Origin: Daejeonella sp. H1SJ63
GTDB lineage: Bacteria; Bacteroidota; Bacteroidia; Sphingobacteriales; Sphingobacteriaceae
Assembly: GCF_029360775.1 (NCBI RefSeq)
Contig: NZ_JARKMZ010000018.1
Location: 1-64,000 of the forward strand
Length of the DNA: 64,000 nt
Direction of reading: 5' to 3'
Shown: in pieces, positions 8,625 through 17,858 of the stretch
Layout of the letters: each line of letters begins with the position of its first letter
Numbering within the stretch: the stretch's first letter is position 1
Translations under genes and position numbers: made by a program
Notes under the pieces: model-generated
What the model saw: only the letters and a program-made list of their open reading frames with translations
What the model was told of the DNA's origin: nothing
Databases searched by the model: none

Positions 8625-8985
8625 TTTACTGCTTTTGTTTGAGCTTCACCATATCGTCCCATAATCGTCGTCCTCGTTTGAAACCTACTGTGTACCCACA
8701 AATAATCAGGATAAATTTGATGGCCCGACACCGAAGGTTGTCGAAAATTTATAGAAATGTGATGACAACCAGGCTCCGACGCCGAAGGCGATCGTATGTG
8801 AAAGAGCTTATACACATGCGATCGCCTTCGGGATCGGGATTGTATGTCAACTATTGCTATATACATCTGACCCTTTCAGTGTCAATAAAAATCCTCAAAT
8901 ATTTGAACTGAGAAGATGTGGGTACACGGTAGTTTGCAAACGCGGATGAGAGAAAGTTGCAAACGCGGACGAGAGAAAAAATAGT
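8625..8985. repeat. Structured repeat element with 30-bp imperfect inverted ends
   Basis: Ends 8671-8700 and 8917-8946 are inverted copies with 26 of 30 matches; the shared core is GTGTACCCACA / TGTGGGTACAC. Inside are a 19-bp hairpin with one G-U pair (8782-8800 with 8813-8831, core CCGAAGGCGATCG) and a second pair, GGTTGTC (8738-8744) / GACAACC (8764-8770). Beyond the right end are two near-identical direct repeats containing TTGCAAACGCGGA (8932-8955 and 8956-8978). The open frames in it are on both strands and follow the palindrome, so I treat the region as non-coding. It could be a MITE-like or REP-like element; no family is identified. Confidence 0.65.
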
Positions 8986-9894
8986 TTAGCGATTTAATTT
9001 AAGCTTCTCTTTCAGGAAGCGCAGTCCTCTTTGCCACAAATTGCCCTTTCTCTTTTTAAGAAATTGCTTTATTGCGAGATAGGCCTCATGATTTTCTTCA
9101 AGCTTATCCGGGAAATAAGTAACAGGCAAAGGATTGATGATCACATTATAGATATCGTTTATTCCAGAATGAATTCCTGTTCCATCATGCCCTATATTAT
9201 TGATCAGTGACTGTGAAGGATTAAGTGTTAAACCATCCTTAAGAAAAATTGAAGCATACCAGCGAATCGCCCAGGAATTATTCTTTCCGTTCTTAAATTC
9301 AACAATCTGCTTCCAGAAATTCATGCTTCCTTCAATCGAAAACTGATGTATTTTTTGAGTGTCGAATTGTGAGATAAGTTTATCTATATCCGGTTCGAAA
9401 TTCTTCCAGGCCCTGTCCCAGGTAGCCCATCCCCAGCTGGTTGCTGCCCTGTAGAAAAAAGTTTGAGGCAGGTTTTCATTCTTCAAAGGATACATATAAG
9501 CTCCGATATGCATCACTTTTTCCTCCTTCTCATAGCGTTTCAGGGCATCATTAAAATATTTCAGGGTATGTTCAGAACTGATCAGGTCATCTTCAAATAC
9601 AATTACATTCCCAAATTCCTCCGTCAGTCGTGTAACTCCGTCAATAATGGAGTTTGCTAATCCTAAGTTTTTCCTTCTTTTTACAATTTCAACATGCTTA
9701 AAGCCATCCACACTGCTGATTATATCCCTTACCTCCTCAACCATCTCCTTCTGGCTCTCATCTTTTGCCGCATCAGAAAAAATGAATAAAAGTGATTGTT
9801 TAGCCAATCTGTTCTGTTTCAGATACTGAAGTGTTCGTCTGGTATGATCCGGACGGTTATAAACGAACAAGGCTATGGGAGCAAGGTTTTGCAT
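8986..9894 (-). CDS. Glycosyltransferase, GT-A fold
   Basis: 302-residue protein. It starts LAPIALFVYNRPDHTRRTL, followed by the nucleotide-binding strand LLFIFSDAAKDE (about 35-46), the metal-site region NVIVFEDDLISS (about 96-107) containing EDD, and SWGWATWDRAWKNF (about 152-165). This pattern belongs to Bacteroidota sugar transferases related to GT2/GnT-I-like enzymes. It probably adds a residue to a surface polysaccharide or glycan; the specificity is unknown. It ends right next to the palindromic element and starts 62 bases from the cytochrome gene stop, so it may be downstream in that transcript. Confidence 0.82.
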   Translation of the reverse strand: MQNLAPIALFVYNRPDHTRRTLQYLKQNRLAKQSLLFIFSDAAKDESQKEMVEEVRDIISSVDGFKHVEIVKRRKNLGLANSIIDGVTRLTEEFGNVIVFEDDLISSEHTLKYFNDALKRYEKEEKVMHIGAYMYPLKNENLPQTFFYRAATSWGWATWDRAWKNFEPDIDKLISQFDTQKIHQFSIEGSMNFWKQIVEFKNGKNNSWAIRWYASIFLKDGLTLNPSQSLINNIGHDGTGIHSGINDIYNVIINPLPVTYFPDKLEENHEAYLAIKQFLKKRKGNLWQRGLRFLKEKLKLNR

Positions 9895-9956
9895 TAGCAG
9901 TGGTTAGTAATTAGCGTACGGAACGATTGTTGTTAATGTTATTATGAAACGGTCAA

Positions 9957-12236
9957 TCATTTAAGTTCTTCTTCGGTAAAGGCCTGCTGTCTTCCCTTGT
10001 ATTTCAAGCGAATACCGGCAAGTTCCTCTTTAGTTATTTTATCAGCCTTATTAGTCCAGGCATTACGGATATAGTTTAAAACCTGAGTGATTTCTTCATC
10101 AGAGAAATTGGAGTTGGCTGCAATTCCCGGCATTTCACCACTAATTTCCGGAGCTTTATACAATTTGGATGATACCGTAATTGGTCCGCTTAAGCCATAC
10201 AACACAACTTTAGCAAGTCTGCTTTTATCTCCCTTTACCCAGTCAGAACCATTCAGTGGCGGGGCAAGCCCTGTGATCCCGTTTCCCTCAGGCCCGTGGC
10301 AGGTCTGGCAAACTGACCGGTATAAAGCCAGTCCTTTAGGGTATTCTTTTGACAGATCGGGAGAACCGGCACTCTTCTTTTTCAGATCATCCATTACTTT
10401 TTTCAGCTGCCTGCTGATTGCATGTGAGGTATCAGCCTTCAGCTCATCATAAAAACCGGCCTCCTGATTTTTCAGATTACTGATTACAGCATCTGCAATA
10501 AAAATATTATCCGGATATTTTTTTGAAACTGAGATCAGTAAACTTCTGGCAGCAGCTGGATTAAACGTATGGATTTTACCGGCAAGAAAAGCGAGATAAG
10601 GTGCTGACAATGTATCATTGGAAGAAAGCATTCTGTTGAACTTACCTAAGAACTCCCTGTAGTTTTCTTTATTGATTACTGAAGGGCTGACACTCAAGGC
10701 CTGCGCTCTTAAAGTCCAGTTTTTTTCATTCAAAAGCGGCAAAACATCTGTCTTTCTTAAGACGCCCAGACCCTCCATCGTCCATAAGGCATGAATAGCA
10801 GACTGGGTTTTAACTCTATTATGAAGCATGGTCCTCAATGTACTTTCCAGGCTCTTATTCTTGCTGTCGACCAATATCTGCTGAACCTGATTACGTACCC
10901 ATCCATTTGAATGATTTAATAAAGGCAGCAGTTGAGCCCTTGCCGAAGGAAGAGTCTGTGACCTGACTTTTTTCCCCGCAGGAACTATTTTATAAATCCT
11001 GCCAAAGGATAAGGGTTCAGTCAGGTTTCTGGCTTTTATCTGATTCTTCAGATATGGGGTTAAGTAAGTCTTGTGCTGAATAATCCCCCGATACATATCT
11101 ACGATGTACAAAGCCCCATCCGGACCAACATTCAGATTTACAGGCCGGAAACGCTCATCTGTACTTGCCAGAAATTCACGTTCTGTGTAGGCCTGTCGAC
11201 CGGCAACCTGATAACCTTTTTCGCTAATAATATTTCTTTTGATCAGATTTGCAGAAGGCTCTGCAACAAATGCATTTCCATAATATTCCTTCCCAAAGAG
11301 TATGCTGTTGAAAATAACCGGACCACAGGCTGCCGTGAAATTCACCAGTCTCAGACTATCATCCAGAATATCCTTCATGTAACCTCTGTTCACTCCGGGG
11401 GTTGGCCTGATTGGATATACACGATTATTCTTAATGATGTTCTCTGAAAAACCTCTCAGCCTTTGCTGATTATCATTTGATGCTCCCAAACCCGGACTAA
11501 AGAAGTCGCCCTGAAGATTCTCAGAATTATTATTATAAAACAATCGTCCCTGATCATCCTGACTGATCCCCCACTGTCCACGGAAATGAGTTCTTTCGAT
11601 CAGCCATTTATCACCCACTTTTCTATATCGCTTTGATGATTTTGCATTATATATCCAGTTATCTATCGCCCTGAATAAGCCATTTGGCTGATGCTCAACA
11701 TTACCACCCTCTGCATATTCCGGGTCAACCAGCGTTCTTTTAACCGGCTTATCATTCTGAATTTCGTAATACCAAAGCTTCGGAGATTCAGCAAGCAGCA
11801 GCCCGTTTTCAATCAGACAAATTGCCCTTGGTAATACCAGTGAATCTAAAAATACCTGCCGGTGATCCATCCTGCCATCCCCGTTCCTGTCGCTTAAAAT
11901 TACTACTTTACCTGTAGGCTGATCTTCACCGGTACCAACCGTATCCGGCATATAATTCTCCATTTCAACTACCCAGATACGTCCCTTTTTATCAAATAAT
12001 ACAGAAACCGGTGAATTAACCAGCGGCTCTTCAGCGACGATCTGTATGCTGAAGCCGGGTTCAATTTTCATGGCTTTCAGCGACTCTCCGGCCGAAAGCA
12101 CCGGCGATTCGGTAAAGGGCTTTTCGAGCTTGATCGTGTCTAAAGCAAACTGATAATGATCAGAGTTTCTTTCACCAAGGAAAAAACCGGCAAACATGAT
12201 CAGAAGAAGGGGAATCGAAAGATATAAAGTTTTCAT
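9957..12236 (-). CDS. Secreted dehydrogenase-like protein with cytochrome c domain (PVC-type/DUF7133)
   Basis: 759 residues. An N-terminal signal peptide or anchor (residues 3-20) precedes a six-bladed-propeller-like domain starting FSIQIVAEEPLVNSPVSVLF, as in the putative membrane-bound dehydrogenase (PVC-type/DUF7133) group. A HEAT-like helical region follows (about 420-610), then a C-terminal class I cytochrome c with heme motif CQTCH (643-647) and a GEMPG methionine ligand region. It probably oxidises a sugar or alcohol in the periplasm and passes electrons to its own heme; the substrate is unknown. It is an odd insert among polysaccharide genes. Its start codon shares a 26-bp identical leader with the DUF4159 gene at 29740. 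Confidence 0.82.
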   Translation of the reverse strand: MKTLYLSIPLLLIMFAGFFLGERNSDHYQFALDTIKLEKPFTESPVLSAGESLKAMKIEPGFSIQIVAEEPLVNSPVSVLFDKKGRIWVVEMENYMPDTVGTGEDQPTGKVVILSDRNGDGRMDHRQVFLDSLVLPRAICLIENGLLLAESPKLWYYEIQNDKPVKRTLVDPEYAEGGNVEHQPNGLFRAIDNWIYNAKSSKRYRKVGDKWLIERTHFRGQWGISQDDQGRLFYNNNSENLQGDFFSPGLGASNDNQQRLRGFSENIIKNNRVYPIRPTPGVNRGYMKDILDDSLRLVNFTAACGPVIFNSILFGKEYYGNAFVAEPSANLIKRNIISEKGYQVAGRQAYTEREFLASTDERFRPVNLNVGPDGALYIVDMYRGIIQHKTYLTPYLKNQIKARNLTEPLSFGRIYKIVPAGKKVRSQTLPSARAQLLPLLNHSNGWVRNQVQQILVDSKNKSLESTLRTMLHNRVKTQSAIHALWTMEGLGVLRKTDVLPLLNEKNWTLRAQALSVSPSVINKENYREFLGKFNRMLSSNDTLSAPYLAFLAGKIHTFNPAAARSLLISVSKKYPDNIFIADAVISNLKNQEAGFYDELKADTSHAISRQLKKVMDDLKKKSAGSPDLSKEYPKGLALYRSVCQTCHGPEGNGITGLAPPLNGSDWVKGDKSRLAKVVLYGLSGPITVSSKLYKAPEISGEMPGIAANSNFSDEEITQVLNYIRNAWTNKADKITKEELAGIRLKYKGRQQAFTEEELK

Positions 12237-12255
12237 CCGTTTATTTTTTGTTTTT
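12230..12255 (-). promoter_or_regulatory. Shared A-rich leader/translation start region (copy 1)
   Basis: On the minus strand this reads AAAAACAAAAAATAAACGG followed by ATGAAAA. The 26 bases are identical to 29734-29759. The A-rich stretch and lack of a purine Shine-Dalgarno sequence agree with translation initiation in Bacteroidota. An 18-base perfect palindrome (12258-12275, core CCCGCACGTGCGGG) lies just upstream. Confidence 0.6.
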
Positions 12256-12257
12256 TA

Positions 12258-12275
12258 ATCCCGCACGTGCGGGAT
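12258..12275. repeat. Perfect 18-base palindrome
   Basis: ATCCCGCACGTGCGGGAT is self-complementary. It lies in the short gap between the methyltransferase stop (12370) and the cytochrome start (12236). It could serve as a terminator-like hairpin or a dispersed repeat; no T-run on the minus strand makes it a clear terminator. Confidence 0.6.
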
Positions 12276-12369
12276 GGAGCCTTTGATGATTAAATAATCA
12301 TTGCCCAGTATGCTTAATGATTATTTTAATCTCGTTGGGTTCATTGCTGTTCAGCCAAGAGTATTAAGT

Positions 12370-13140
12370 TCAAAAAATATCAAGATCACCCTTTTTCCGA
12401 AGCAGAATAGTATAAGCATTGGCAAAAGATTCCAGTCGTTTTCGGCCACTGAAGATAATAATCAACTGCTTAATGAAATATTCCGCATCAATCCTGAATT
12501 GGCGAAAAAAGCTTTTGCTCTTCTTCTGATTAACAAAGGCATTGAATTTGCTTACTTCAGGTTCAATCATAGATACCTTATCGTTCAATATCTCAAAGCC
12601 CTCAGATTGGACCAAAAAACGTAATGACGTTGGGGTATACATGTTAATATGACCGTAATCCAGAAAATGTTTCATCCTCAGATCAACTCCATAACGGTAG
12701 TCGCAGGGGACTTCGATTATTAGATACTTGGATACCCTTCTGATCTCGCGCAGTAACATACGCTCGAACTCTACATGTTCAAGTACATGAGCAAGAATAA
12801 CCAGATCAAATTCATTGTCATCAAAAGGAATGTGGTAACCATTAAAAACGCCGGCAGATTTTACATTTTTAAGTGCCCGTTTATTGATTTGCTCAAGTCC
12901 GCTTTGCGATATTTCCAGTGCATGCATTTCAGGAAATGTATTCCATTCTGAAAGGTAGTGCAGAATACTCCCATCTCCGGCACCCACTTCCAGCACTTTA
13001 GTAAACGTCTGCCCGAAACAAACATCAACTATATTTTTTGCCTTATATTTCGCACCCAGCATTCTCCACTGCTCATCCCGCCCTGCATAAAATTCATCAT
13101 AGGCCTGCTTAACATCTGCACTGATAATTTCTTCGCTCAT
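12370..13140 (-). CDS. Class I SAM-dependent methyltransferase
   Basis: 256 residues from the ATG at 13140, which gives MSEEIISADVKQAYDEFY. A longer frame up to 13302 only overlaps the upstream gene. Motif I is VLEVGAGDGSIL (about 43-54), followed by the acidic HALEIS strand and DLVILAHVLEHVEFERML (about 107-124) typical of Methyltransf_11. A C-terminal segment has a basic, hydrophobic tail. It starts one base after the stop of the preceding methyltransferase, in an operon headed by the flippase. Modification of a polysaccharide building block is a fair inference. Confidence 0.82.
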   Translation of the reverse strand: MSEEIISADVKQAYDEFYAGRDEQWRMLGAKYKAKNIVDVCFGQTFTKVLEVGAGDGSILHYLSEWNTFPEMHALEISQSGLEQINKRALKNVKSAGVFNGYHIPFDDNEFDLVILAHVLEHVEFERMLLREIRRVSKYLIIEVPCDYRYGVDLRMKHFLDYGHINMYTPTSLRFLVQSEGFEILNDKVSMIEPEVSKFNAFVNQKKSKSFFRQFRIDAEYFIKQLIIIFSGRKRLESFANAYTILLRKKGDLDIF

Positions 13141-13141
13141 C

Positions 13142-13786
13142 TTAAATTCCCAGACAATTATTTGCTTTATAAAATACAGAAGTAGATTTACGGTAAAATA
13201 AGCCCGGCGAAATCCCGCTGAACGAAAGCTCCTTAAACCCTTCATTTTTAAAGAAAGTAATCGCGTCAGCATAATTCTCACGTTCAGAATCATCCAGAAC
13301 AACTACACCATTTTCACTTAGAGCAGCCAGCGACTGATAGCAGCAATTCACACGGTCTCTGCCATCAACAATAATTATATCAAATTTTTGTCCCATGCTT
13401 GCAGGCATCCTGCTGTAATCTCCCGCTGTCTGTAATTCGCAGAATATCATTTCTGAGTTTGAAGGTTTACCCGAGGAGATTTTATCGAACCATGCCTTAT
13501 CATGCTCAACTGAAACTACTTTTAATGCTCGCTTAGCATAATAAAATGTAGAATTACCTGAACCAAATTCGAAAACCCTGTGTTCCTTCTTTATCCGGTC
13601 AGAAATAAAATCAATAAAAGAGTAAGTTACCCATGGAATAGGCTCTGAATGACCATCAACAGGAGATTTACTATCGAATGATCTGAACCATCCTATTTCT
13701 GCTAAATATCCTTTAATGCCGAAAGACAATAAGGTTCTGATTCTCGCCGGACTTAACAGGCTTGTATATGATTCCGTCTTTTTCAA
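13142..13786 (-). CDS. SAM-dependent methyltransferase (FkbM/Methyltransf_24-like)
   Basis: 214 residues. The AdoMet-binding motif is VFEFGSGNSTFYYA (about 72-85), followed by VVSVEHDKAWF (acidic loop) and FDIIIVDGRDRVNCCYQSL (about 135-153), then GVVVLDDSER. This is a compact O-methyltransferase-like layout. The start overlaps the flippase stop by four bases (ATGA type), and its stop is one base before the next methyltransferase. It is therefore the middle gene of a tight three-gene unit. Substrate unknown. Confidence 0.8.
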   Translation of the reverse strand: MKKTESYTSLLSPARIRTLLSFGIKGYLAEIGWFRSFDSKSPVDGHSEPIPWVTYSFIDFISDRIKKEHRVFEFGSGNSTFYYAKRALKVVSVEHDKAWFDKISSGKPSNSEMIFCELQTAGDYSRMPASMGQKFDIIIVDGRDRVNCCYQSLAALSENGVVVLDDSERENYADAITFFKNEGFKELSFSGISPGLFYRKSTSVFYKANNCLGI

Positions 13787-15108
13787 CGTTTTGCGATTTT
13801 TTGAATAATAGAAATTAAAAATAAGGATTTAAGCATATTAAGTCCCTGTTTCCGGGTCTCCGGGAAAACAAGAATAAAAAAAGTTGCCGAGAAATACGCG
13901 ATCAATGTAGCAAAAGCTGCACCCTGAAGTCCATATACCGGAATCCAGAAATATCCCAGTATAACATTAATTACAGCACCGGCACCTGTACGATATAAAG
14001 AATACCTCGTATGCCCTTCAGCAATCAGATATTGTCCGCTTGCGCTGCCCAGAAACACAAAAACCCCTGCCCAGATATGAATAGACAGGATAGAAGCACC
14101 ATCAGCAAATTCAGCAGAATAAAAATACCTGTAGATATAGTTTGAAGCAAAAGTCATGAATACCGCAATACTCAGACTGATGATCACCATCAGATCGTAC
14201 ATATCCACCAATCTTTTCTGATATCTGGCCGGATCATCTCTTCGGGCATTCATAATTGCCGGAAAAACAGAGGTTACAATAGCCACGGGTATGAAATACC
14301 AGCTCTCACTCCAGTTAACTACCGTAGAGTAAATGCCCAAAGCACCTGCACCAAGGAAGCTCTCAACCATTAACTGTCCGATCTTCATATAAACCGTAAC
14401 CAGGATAGCTGAAAAAGCAAGAGGCCAGGAATGCTTCAGCAGATTCCGGGCCAGACCTGATTCGTAAGACCATTCTGTAATCCGGTTGCCTCTGTGTGTG
14501 TAAGTAATAAGGTATCCTGCCGCAAGTAAAACTGCATCGGCCAGTATTGTCCAGACAAACCAGTACAAGGGGGCAGAAATATAAATCAGGATAAGCTTAA
14601 CCCCGGCAGAAATCAGGTTAGCTGCAACCTGAACCATCATCACATATTTACCCTGTACCTTCGACTGAAAATAACTGTCAATAATATTCAGGGATTGTGC
14701 AATTCCCACCCCGGAGGCAATGAGAATGTAAGAAAGCGGAATATCTCCCTGATTACCTTTCAGCAGAATATAGCTTAGTCCGGCAAGAGGAATAATCAGA
14801 ATTCCGGCGAAAAAACGCATAAAAAAGGCTGTCCCCAGTAATTTATTCTTCTTTTCCGGCCCGGCAAGCAGTTCGCGGGTGATAAAACCATCGAGCCCAA
14901 GTGCAGCCGCTGCAATAAAAAAAGTGACGAAAACCAGCGGATAGTTCAGGAGGCCATTGGCGGTTTTTCCGAGATAATTCGCAACGGCAATTCCGGCAAG
15001 TATCTTAATACCCAAACTTCCCACCCTGGCAAGGAACAGCCAGCCGGTGTTCTTCAGGTATTTATCAAAAGCTTGCTGGTCGAAACCGGGTACCGCTGGA
15101 AACTTCAT
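13783..15108 (-). CDS. Polysaccharide flippase (Wzx/MATE-like)
   Basis: 441-residue membrane protein with about 12-14 hydrophobic segments. It begins with NTGWLFLARVGSLGIKILAGIAVANYLG, typical of the polysaccharide-biosynthesis (PST/Wzx) family. Such proteins move undecaprenyl-linked oligosaccharide units across the inner membrane. Other helices such as SWPLAFSAILVTVYMKIGQLMVESFLGAGALGIYS are cited by region only (about 227-262). First gene of a unit with two methyltransferases. No polymerase (Wzy) or initiating phosphoglycosyltransferase is seen nearby, so the cluster is incomplete here. Confidence 0.85.
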   Translation of the reverse strand: MKFPAVPGFDQQAFDKYLKNTGWLFLARVGSLGIKILAGIAVANYLGKTANGLLNYPLVFVTFFIAAAALGLDGFITRELLAGPEKKNKLLGTAFFMRFFAGILIIPLAGLSYILLKGNQGDIPLSYILIASGVGIAQSLNIIDSYFQSKVQGKYVMMVQVAANLISAGVKLILIYISAPLYWFVWTILADAVLLAAGYLITYTHRGNRITEWSYESGLARNLLKHSWPLAFSAILVTVYMKIGQLMVESFLGAGALGIYSTVVNWSESWYFIPVAIVTSVFPAIMNARRDDPARYQKRLVDMYDLMVIISLSIAVFMTFASNYIYRYFYSAEFADGASILSIHIWAGVFVFLGSASGQYLIAEGHTRYSLYRTGAGAVINVILGYFWIPVYGLQGAAFATLIAYFSATFFILVFPETRKQGLNMLKSLFLISIIQKIAKR

Positions 15109-15129
15109 TAAAACAAATATAAAAGAAAA

Positions 15130-15150
15130 GCCCCGGATTAAATCCGGGGC
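15130..15150 (-). terminator. Terminator after typA
   Basis: Arms GCCCCGGATT and AATCCGGGGC (15130-15139, 15141-15150). On the minus strand the hairpin is followed by TTTTCTTTT. It separates typA from the flippase operon. Confidence 0.7.
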
Positions 15151-15184
15151 CGTTCACCTATTATTTTAAAATACGTTCGTGCTC

Positions 15185-16996
15185 TTATTGATTCACAAAC
15201 TTCTTTGCATTGATCTTACGTTCATTCTCTGTAAGATAAATCTTACGTAAACGCATACTCTTAGGAGTAATTTCAATGTATTCATCTGCCTGTATATATT
15301 CCATTGCTTCTTCCAGCGAGAATTTCACTGCAGTTGCAATACGAACGTTATCATCAGTACCGGAAGCACGCATATTGGTTAATGCTTTTCCTTTAACCAC
15401 GTTTACAACCAGGTCATTATCACGAATGTGCTCACCCATGATCTGTCCTTCATAAACGTCAACACCAGGCTCAATAAAGAAACGTCCGCGATCCTGAAGC
15501 TTATCAATTGAATATGCAGTGGTAGTACCTTTTTCCATCGATACAAGAACACCGTTCAAACGACCGGGAATGGTTCCCTTCCATGGCTCATATGCCTTAA
15601 AGCGATGTGCCATGATAGCTTCACCTGCAGTTGCAGTAAGTACGTTATTTCTTAATCCGATAATACCACGGGCAGGGATTTCGAATTCAAGATGCTGAAG
15701 ATCACCTTTAGGCTCCATAATCAGCAATTCACCTTTACGCTGGGTTACAAGTTCAATAACCTTTCCGGATACTTCTGCAGGAACATCAACGATCAGTGTC
15801 TCAACCGGCTCACACTTCATACCATCAATTTCTTTGATAATTACCTGAGGCTGACCTACCTGTAACTCATAACCTTCGCGGCGCATGGTCTCGATAAGTA
15901 CAGACAAATGGAGAATTCCACGACCGTAAACAAGGTAAGAATCCGGTGATTCAGTCTCAACAACTTTCAAAGCAAGATTCTTTTCCATCTCTTTGTAAAG
16001 ACGCTCACGTAAACGCTGTGAGGTTACGAACTTACCTTCCTTACCAAACATCGGTGAGTTGTTAATCGTGAACAACATATTCATTGTTGGCTCATCGATC
16101 TTAATAACTTCCAGTTGCTCAGGCTTTTCAAAATCAGCAATGGTATCACCGATATCAAAACCTTCAATACCTACTACAGCACAAATATCTCCTGAAGAGA
16201 CCTCGGTTACTTTAATCTTTCCAAGGCCTTCAAAAGTGTATAATTCCTTAATTCTTGATTTCTGAATCGTTCCGTCGCGCTTCACCAGGGAAACCGGCTG
16301 ATTTTCTTTGATCACACCACGCGCCACACGGCCAATGGCAATACGACCAACGAAAGATGAATAATCAAGTGAAGTGATCTGCATCTGCAAAGTTCCATCA
16401 GCACTTGGCGCAGCAGGAATATGCTCGAGAATGGTATCCAGCAATGGAGTAATATCTTCAGTTTGCACTTTCCAGTCGGTATTCATCCAGCCTTGTTTTG
16501 AAGATCCGTACAATACTGGGAAATCCAACTGATCTTCTGTTGCTTCAAGGTTAAAGAAGAGTTCAAAGATCGACTCATAAACTTCTTCCGGGCGACAGTT
16601 CTCCTTATCAACTTTATTGACTACAACTACCGGTTTCAATCCGAGTGAAAGAGCTTTCTGTGTTACGAAACGAGTCTGAGGCATTGCACCTTCAAATGCA
16701 TCCACAAGCAGGATTACCCCATCAGCCATTTTCAAAACACGCTCTACCTCACCACCAAAATCGGCGTGCCCGGGAGTATCAATAATATTGATCTTAATAC
16801 CTTTGTAGTTTACTGAAACGTTCTTGGAAACGATGGTTATACCACGTTCACGTTCAAGATCATTATTATCCAGTATTAAATCACCGGTTTCCTGATTGTC
16901 GCGGAACAGATTAGTCTGGTGTAAAATTTTATCAACCAGTGTAGTCTTACCGTGGTCAACGTGAGCGATGATCGCTATATTCCTTATTTTTTGCAT
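15185..16996 (-). CDS. typA: Ribosome-associated GTPase TypA/BipA
   Basis: 603-residue translational GTPase. G1 is AHVDHGKTT (11-19), the switch region RERGITI (49-55), G3 DTPGH (73-77) and G4 NKVD (127-130), followed by elongation-factor-like domains and the BipA-specific C-terminus with [15 protein letters not shown]. The length matches the family (about 600-615). BipA binds the ribosome and assists assembly and stress adaptation, including growth in the cold. Monocistronic, with its own promoter and terminator. Confidence 0.97.
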   Translation of the reverse strand: MQKIRNIAIIAHVDHGKTTLVDKILHQTNLFRDNQETGDLILDNNDLERERGITIVSKNVSVNYKGIKINIIDTPGHADFGGEVERVLKMADGVILLVDAFEGAMPQTRFVTQKALSLGLKPVVVVNKVDKENCRPEEVYESIFELFFNLEATEDQLDFPVLYGSSKQGWMNTDWKVQTEDITPLLDTILEHIPAAPSADGTLQMQITSLDYSSFVGRIAIGRVARGVIKENQPVSLVKRDGTIQKSRIKELYTFEGLGKIKVTEVSSGDICAVVGIEGFDIGDTIADFEKPEQLEVIKIDEPTMNMLFTINNSPMFGKEGKFVTSQRLRERLYKEMEKNLALKVVETESPDSYLVYGRGILHLSVLIETMRREGYELQVGQPQVIIKEIDGMKCEPVETLIVDVPAEVSGKVIELVTQRKGELLIMEPKGDLQHLEFEIPARGIIGLRNNVLTATAGEAIMAHRFKAYEPWKGTIPGRLNGVLVSMEKGTTTAYSIDKLQDRGRFFIEPGVDVYEGQIMGEHIRDNDLVVNVVKGKALTNMRASGTDDNVRIATAVKFSLEEAMEYIQADEYIEITPKSMRLRKIYLTENERKINAKKFVNQ

Positions 16997-17021
16997 TAAA
17001 AAATTATTCTTAAATTTTTTG

Positions 17022-17029
17022 CAAAGGTA
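17022..17029 (-). promoter_or_regulatory. -7 promoter box of typA (TACCTTTG)
   Basis: The minus-strand TACCTTTG matches TAnnTTTG and lies 25 bases before the typA ATG. A TTTTGC further up (about 17051-17056) may act as the -33 element, although the spacing is slightly long. Confidence 0.6.
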
Positions 17030-17201
17030 CGATTTAATAAGGAGAATAATGCAAAATCATTAATCGGAGACGATTAAGCTGCAGCAGTTTGATGAAATCC
17101 GGCCTCTGAGATACTTCAGCGAATATTATTGAATAGATTTAATTCATATTAATTTACAGGAAACTGACCTTCAGGCAATTAAATTTTGATAATTTTACGT
17201 C

Positions 17202-17363
17202 ATGGATATCCAGCTTATATTGGTATTAATTGTATTCCTTCTGGCTGTATTATATCTCGGACGTATGTTTTACAGAAGTCTGAACAGCAAAAAAGGATGT
17301 GCAAGTAATTGCGGGAAATGCACTGCAGATTTCAGCGATATTAAACCGTCGGATACAAAATAA
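17202..17363 (+). CDS. FeoB-associated Cys-rich membrane protein
   Basis: A 53-residue protein that is easy to miss. One transmembrane helix (about residues 4-22, IQLILVLIVFLLAVLYLG region) is followed by a basic stretch and a Cys cluster KGCASNCGKC (31-40), ending in ADFSDI. This layout fits the FeoB-associated Cys-rich membrane proteins, small anchors proposed to help ferrous iron transport. No feoA or feoB gene is visible in the window, so the link to iron rests on family resemblance only. It ends 8 bases before the convergent ispF stop. Confidence 0.7.
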   Translation: MDIQLILVLIVFLLAVLYLGRMFYRSLNSKKGCASNCGKCTADFSDIKPSDTK

Positions 17364-17371
17364 GGATCAGC

Positions 17372-17854
17372 TCAGGCAGACTTCTCAATCAGGCATACTG
17401 CATAGGCAACCAGGCCTTCCTGGCGGCCTATAAAACCCATCGTTTCATTAGTTGTTGCCTTTATCGAAATATCATCTTCTGAAATCCCTGCGGCCTCTGC
17501 AATATTCAATTTCATCCGGGGGACATGCGGATTGACCCTGGGAGCCTCAAGACATAACATTGCATCAATATTGCCCACATTCCATCCCTTTTGATTGAGG
17601 AGTTTAACACATTCCCTCAAAAGTATCAAACTACTGATTCCCCGCCAGCGCTCATCTGTATTCGAAAAGTGAAAACCAATATCACGTAAATTAGCGGCCC
17701 CTAATAATGCATCGCAGATAGCATGTACAAGCACGTCCGCATCCGAATGACCATAGGCCCCTGAATGATGTTCAAGTTTTACTCCGCCCAGAATAAATGG
17801 ATGATTTTCGACTAACTGGTGAACATCAAACCCAAAACCAACTCTGATTTTCAT
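17372..17854 (-). CDS. ispF: 2-C-methyl-D-erythritol 2,4-cyclodiphosphate synthase
   Basis: 160 residues from the ATG at 17854 (MKIRVGFGFDVHQL). The longer frame to 17947 only overlaps porV. Metal ligands D10 and H12 of the DVH motif, the GHSDADVLVHAICDALLGAA segment and the FSNTD and KATTNETMGFIGRQEG motifs are present. IspF closes the cyclodiphosphate ring in the non-mevalonate isoprenoid pathway. Usual family length is about 158. It follows porV by four bases and is probably co-transcribed with it. Confidence 0.96.
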   Translation of the reverse strand: MKIRVGFGFDVHQLVENHPFILGGVKLEHHSGAYGHSDADVLVHAICDALLGAANLRDIGFHFSNTDERWRGISSLILLRECVKLLNQKGWNVGNIDAMLCLEAPRVNPHVPRMKLNIAEAAGISEDDISIKATTNETMGFIGRQEGLVAYAVCLIEKSA

Positions 17855-17858
17855 TAAA

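Noticed and set aside
8639-8911. Plus-strand frame of about 90 residues in the palindromic element
   Set aside because: It reads through the hairpins, is Arg-rich and low-complexity, and has an equally long frame on the other strand. Explained by the repeat.
12301-12624. Plus-strand frame of 107 residues
   Set aside because: It lies opposite the end of a convincing methyltransferase gene and has no family features.
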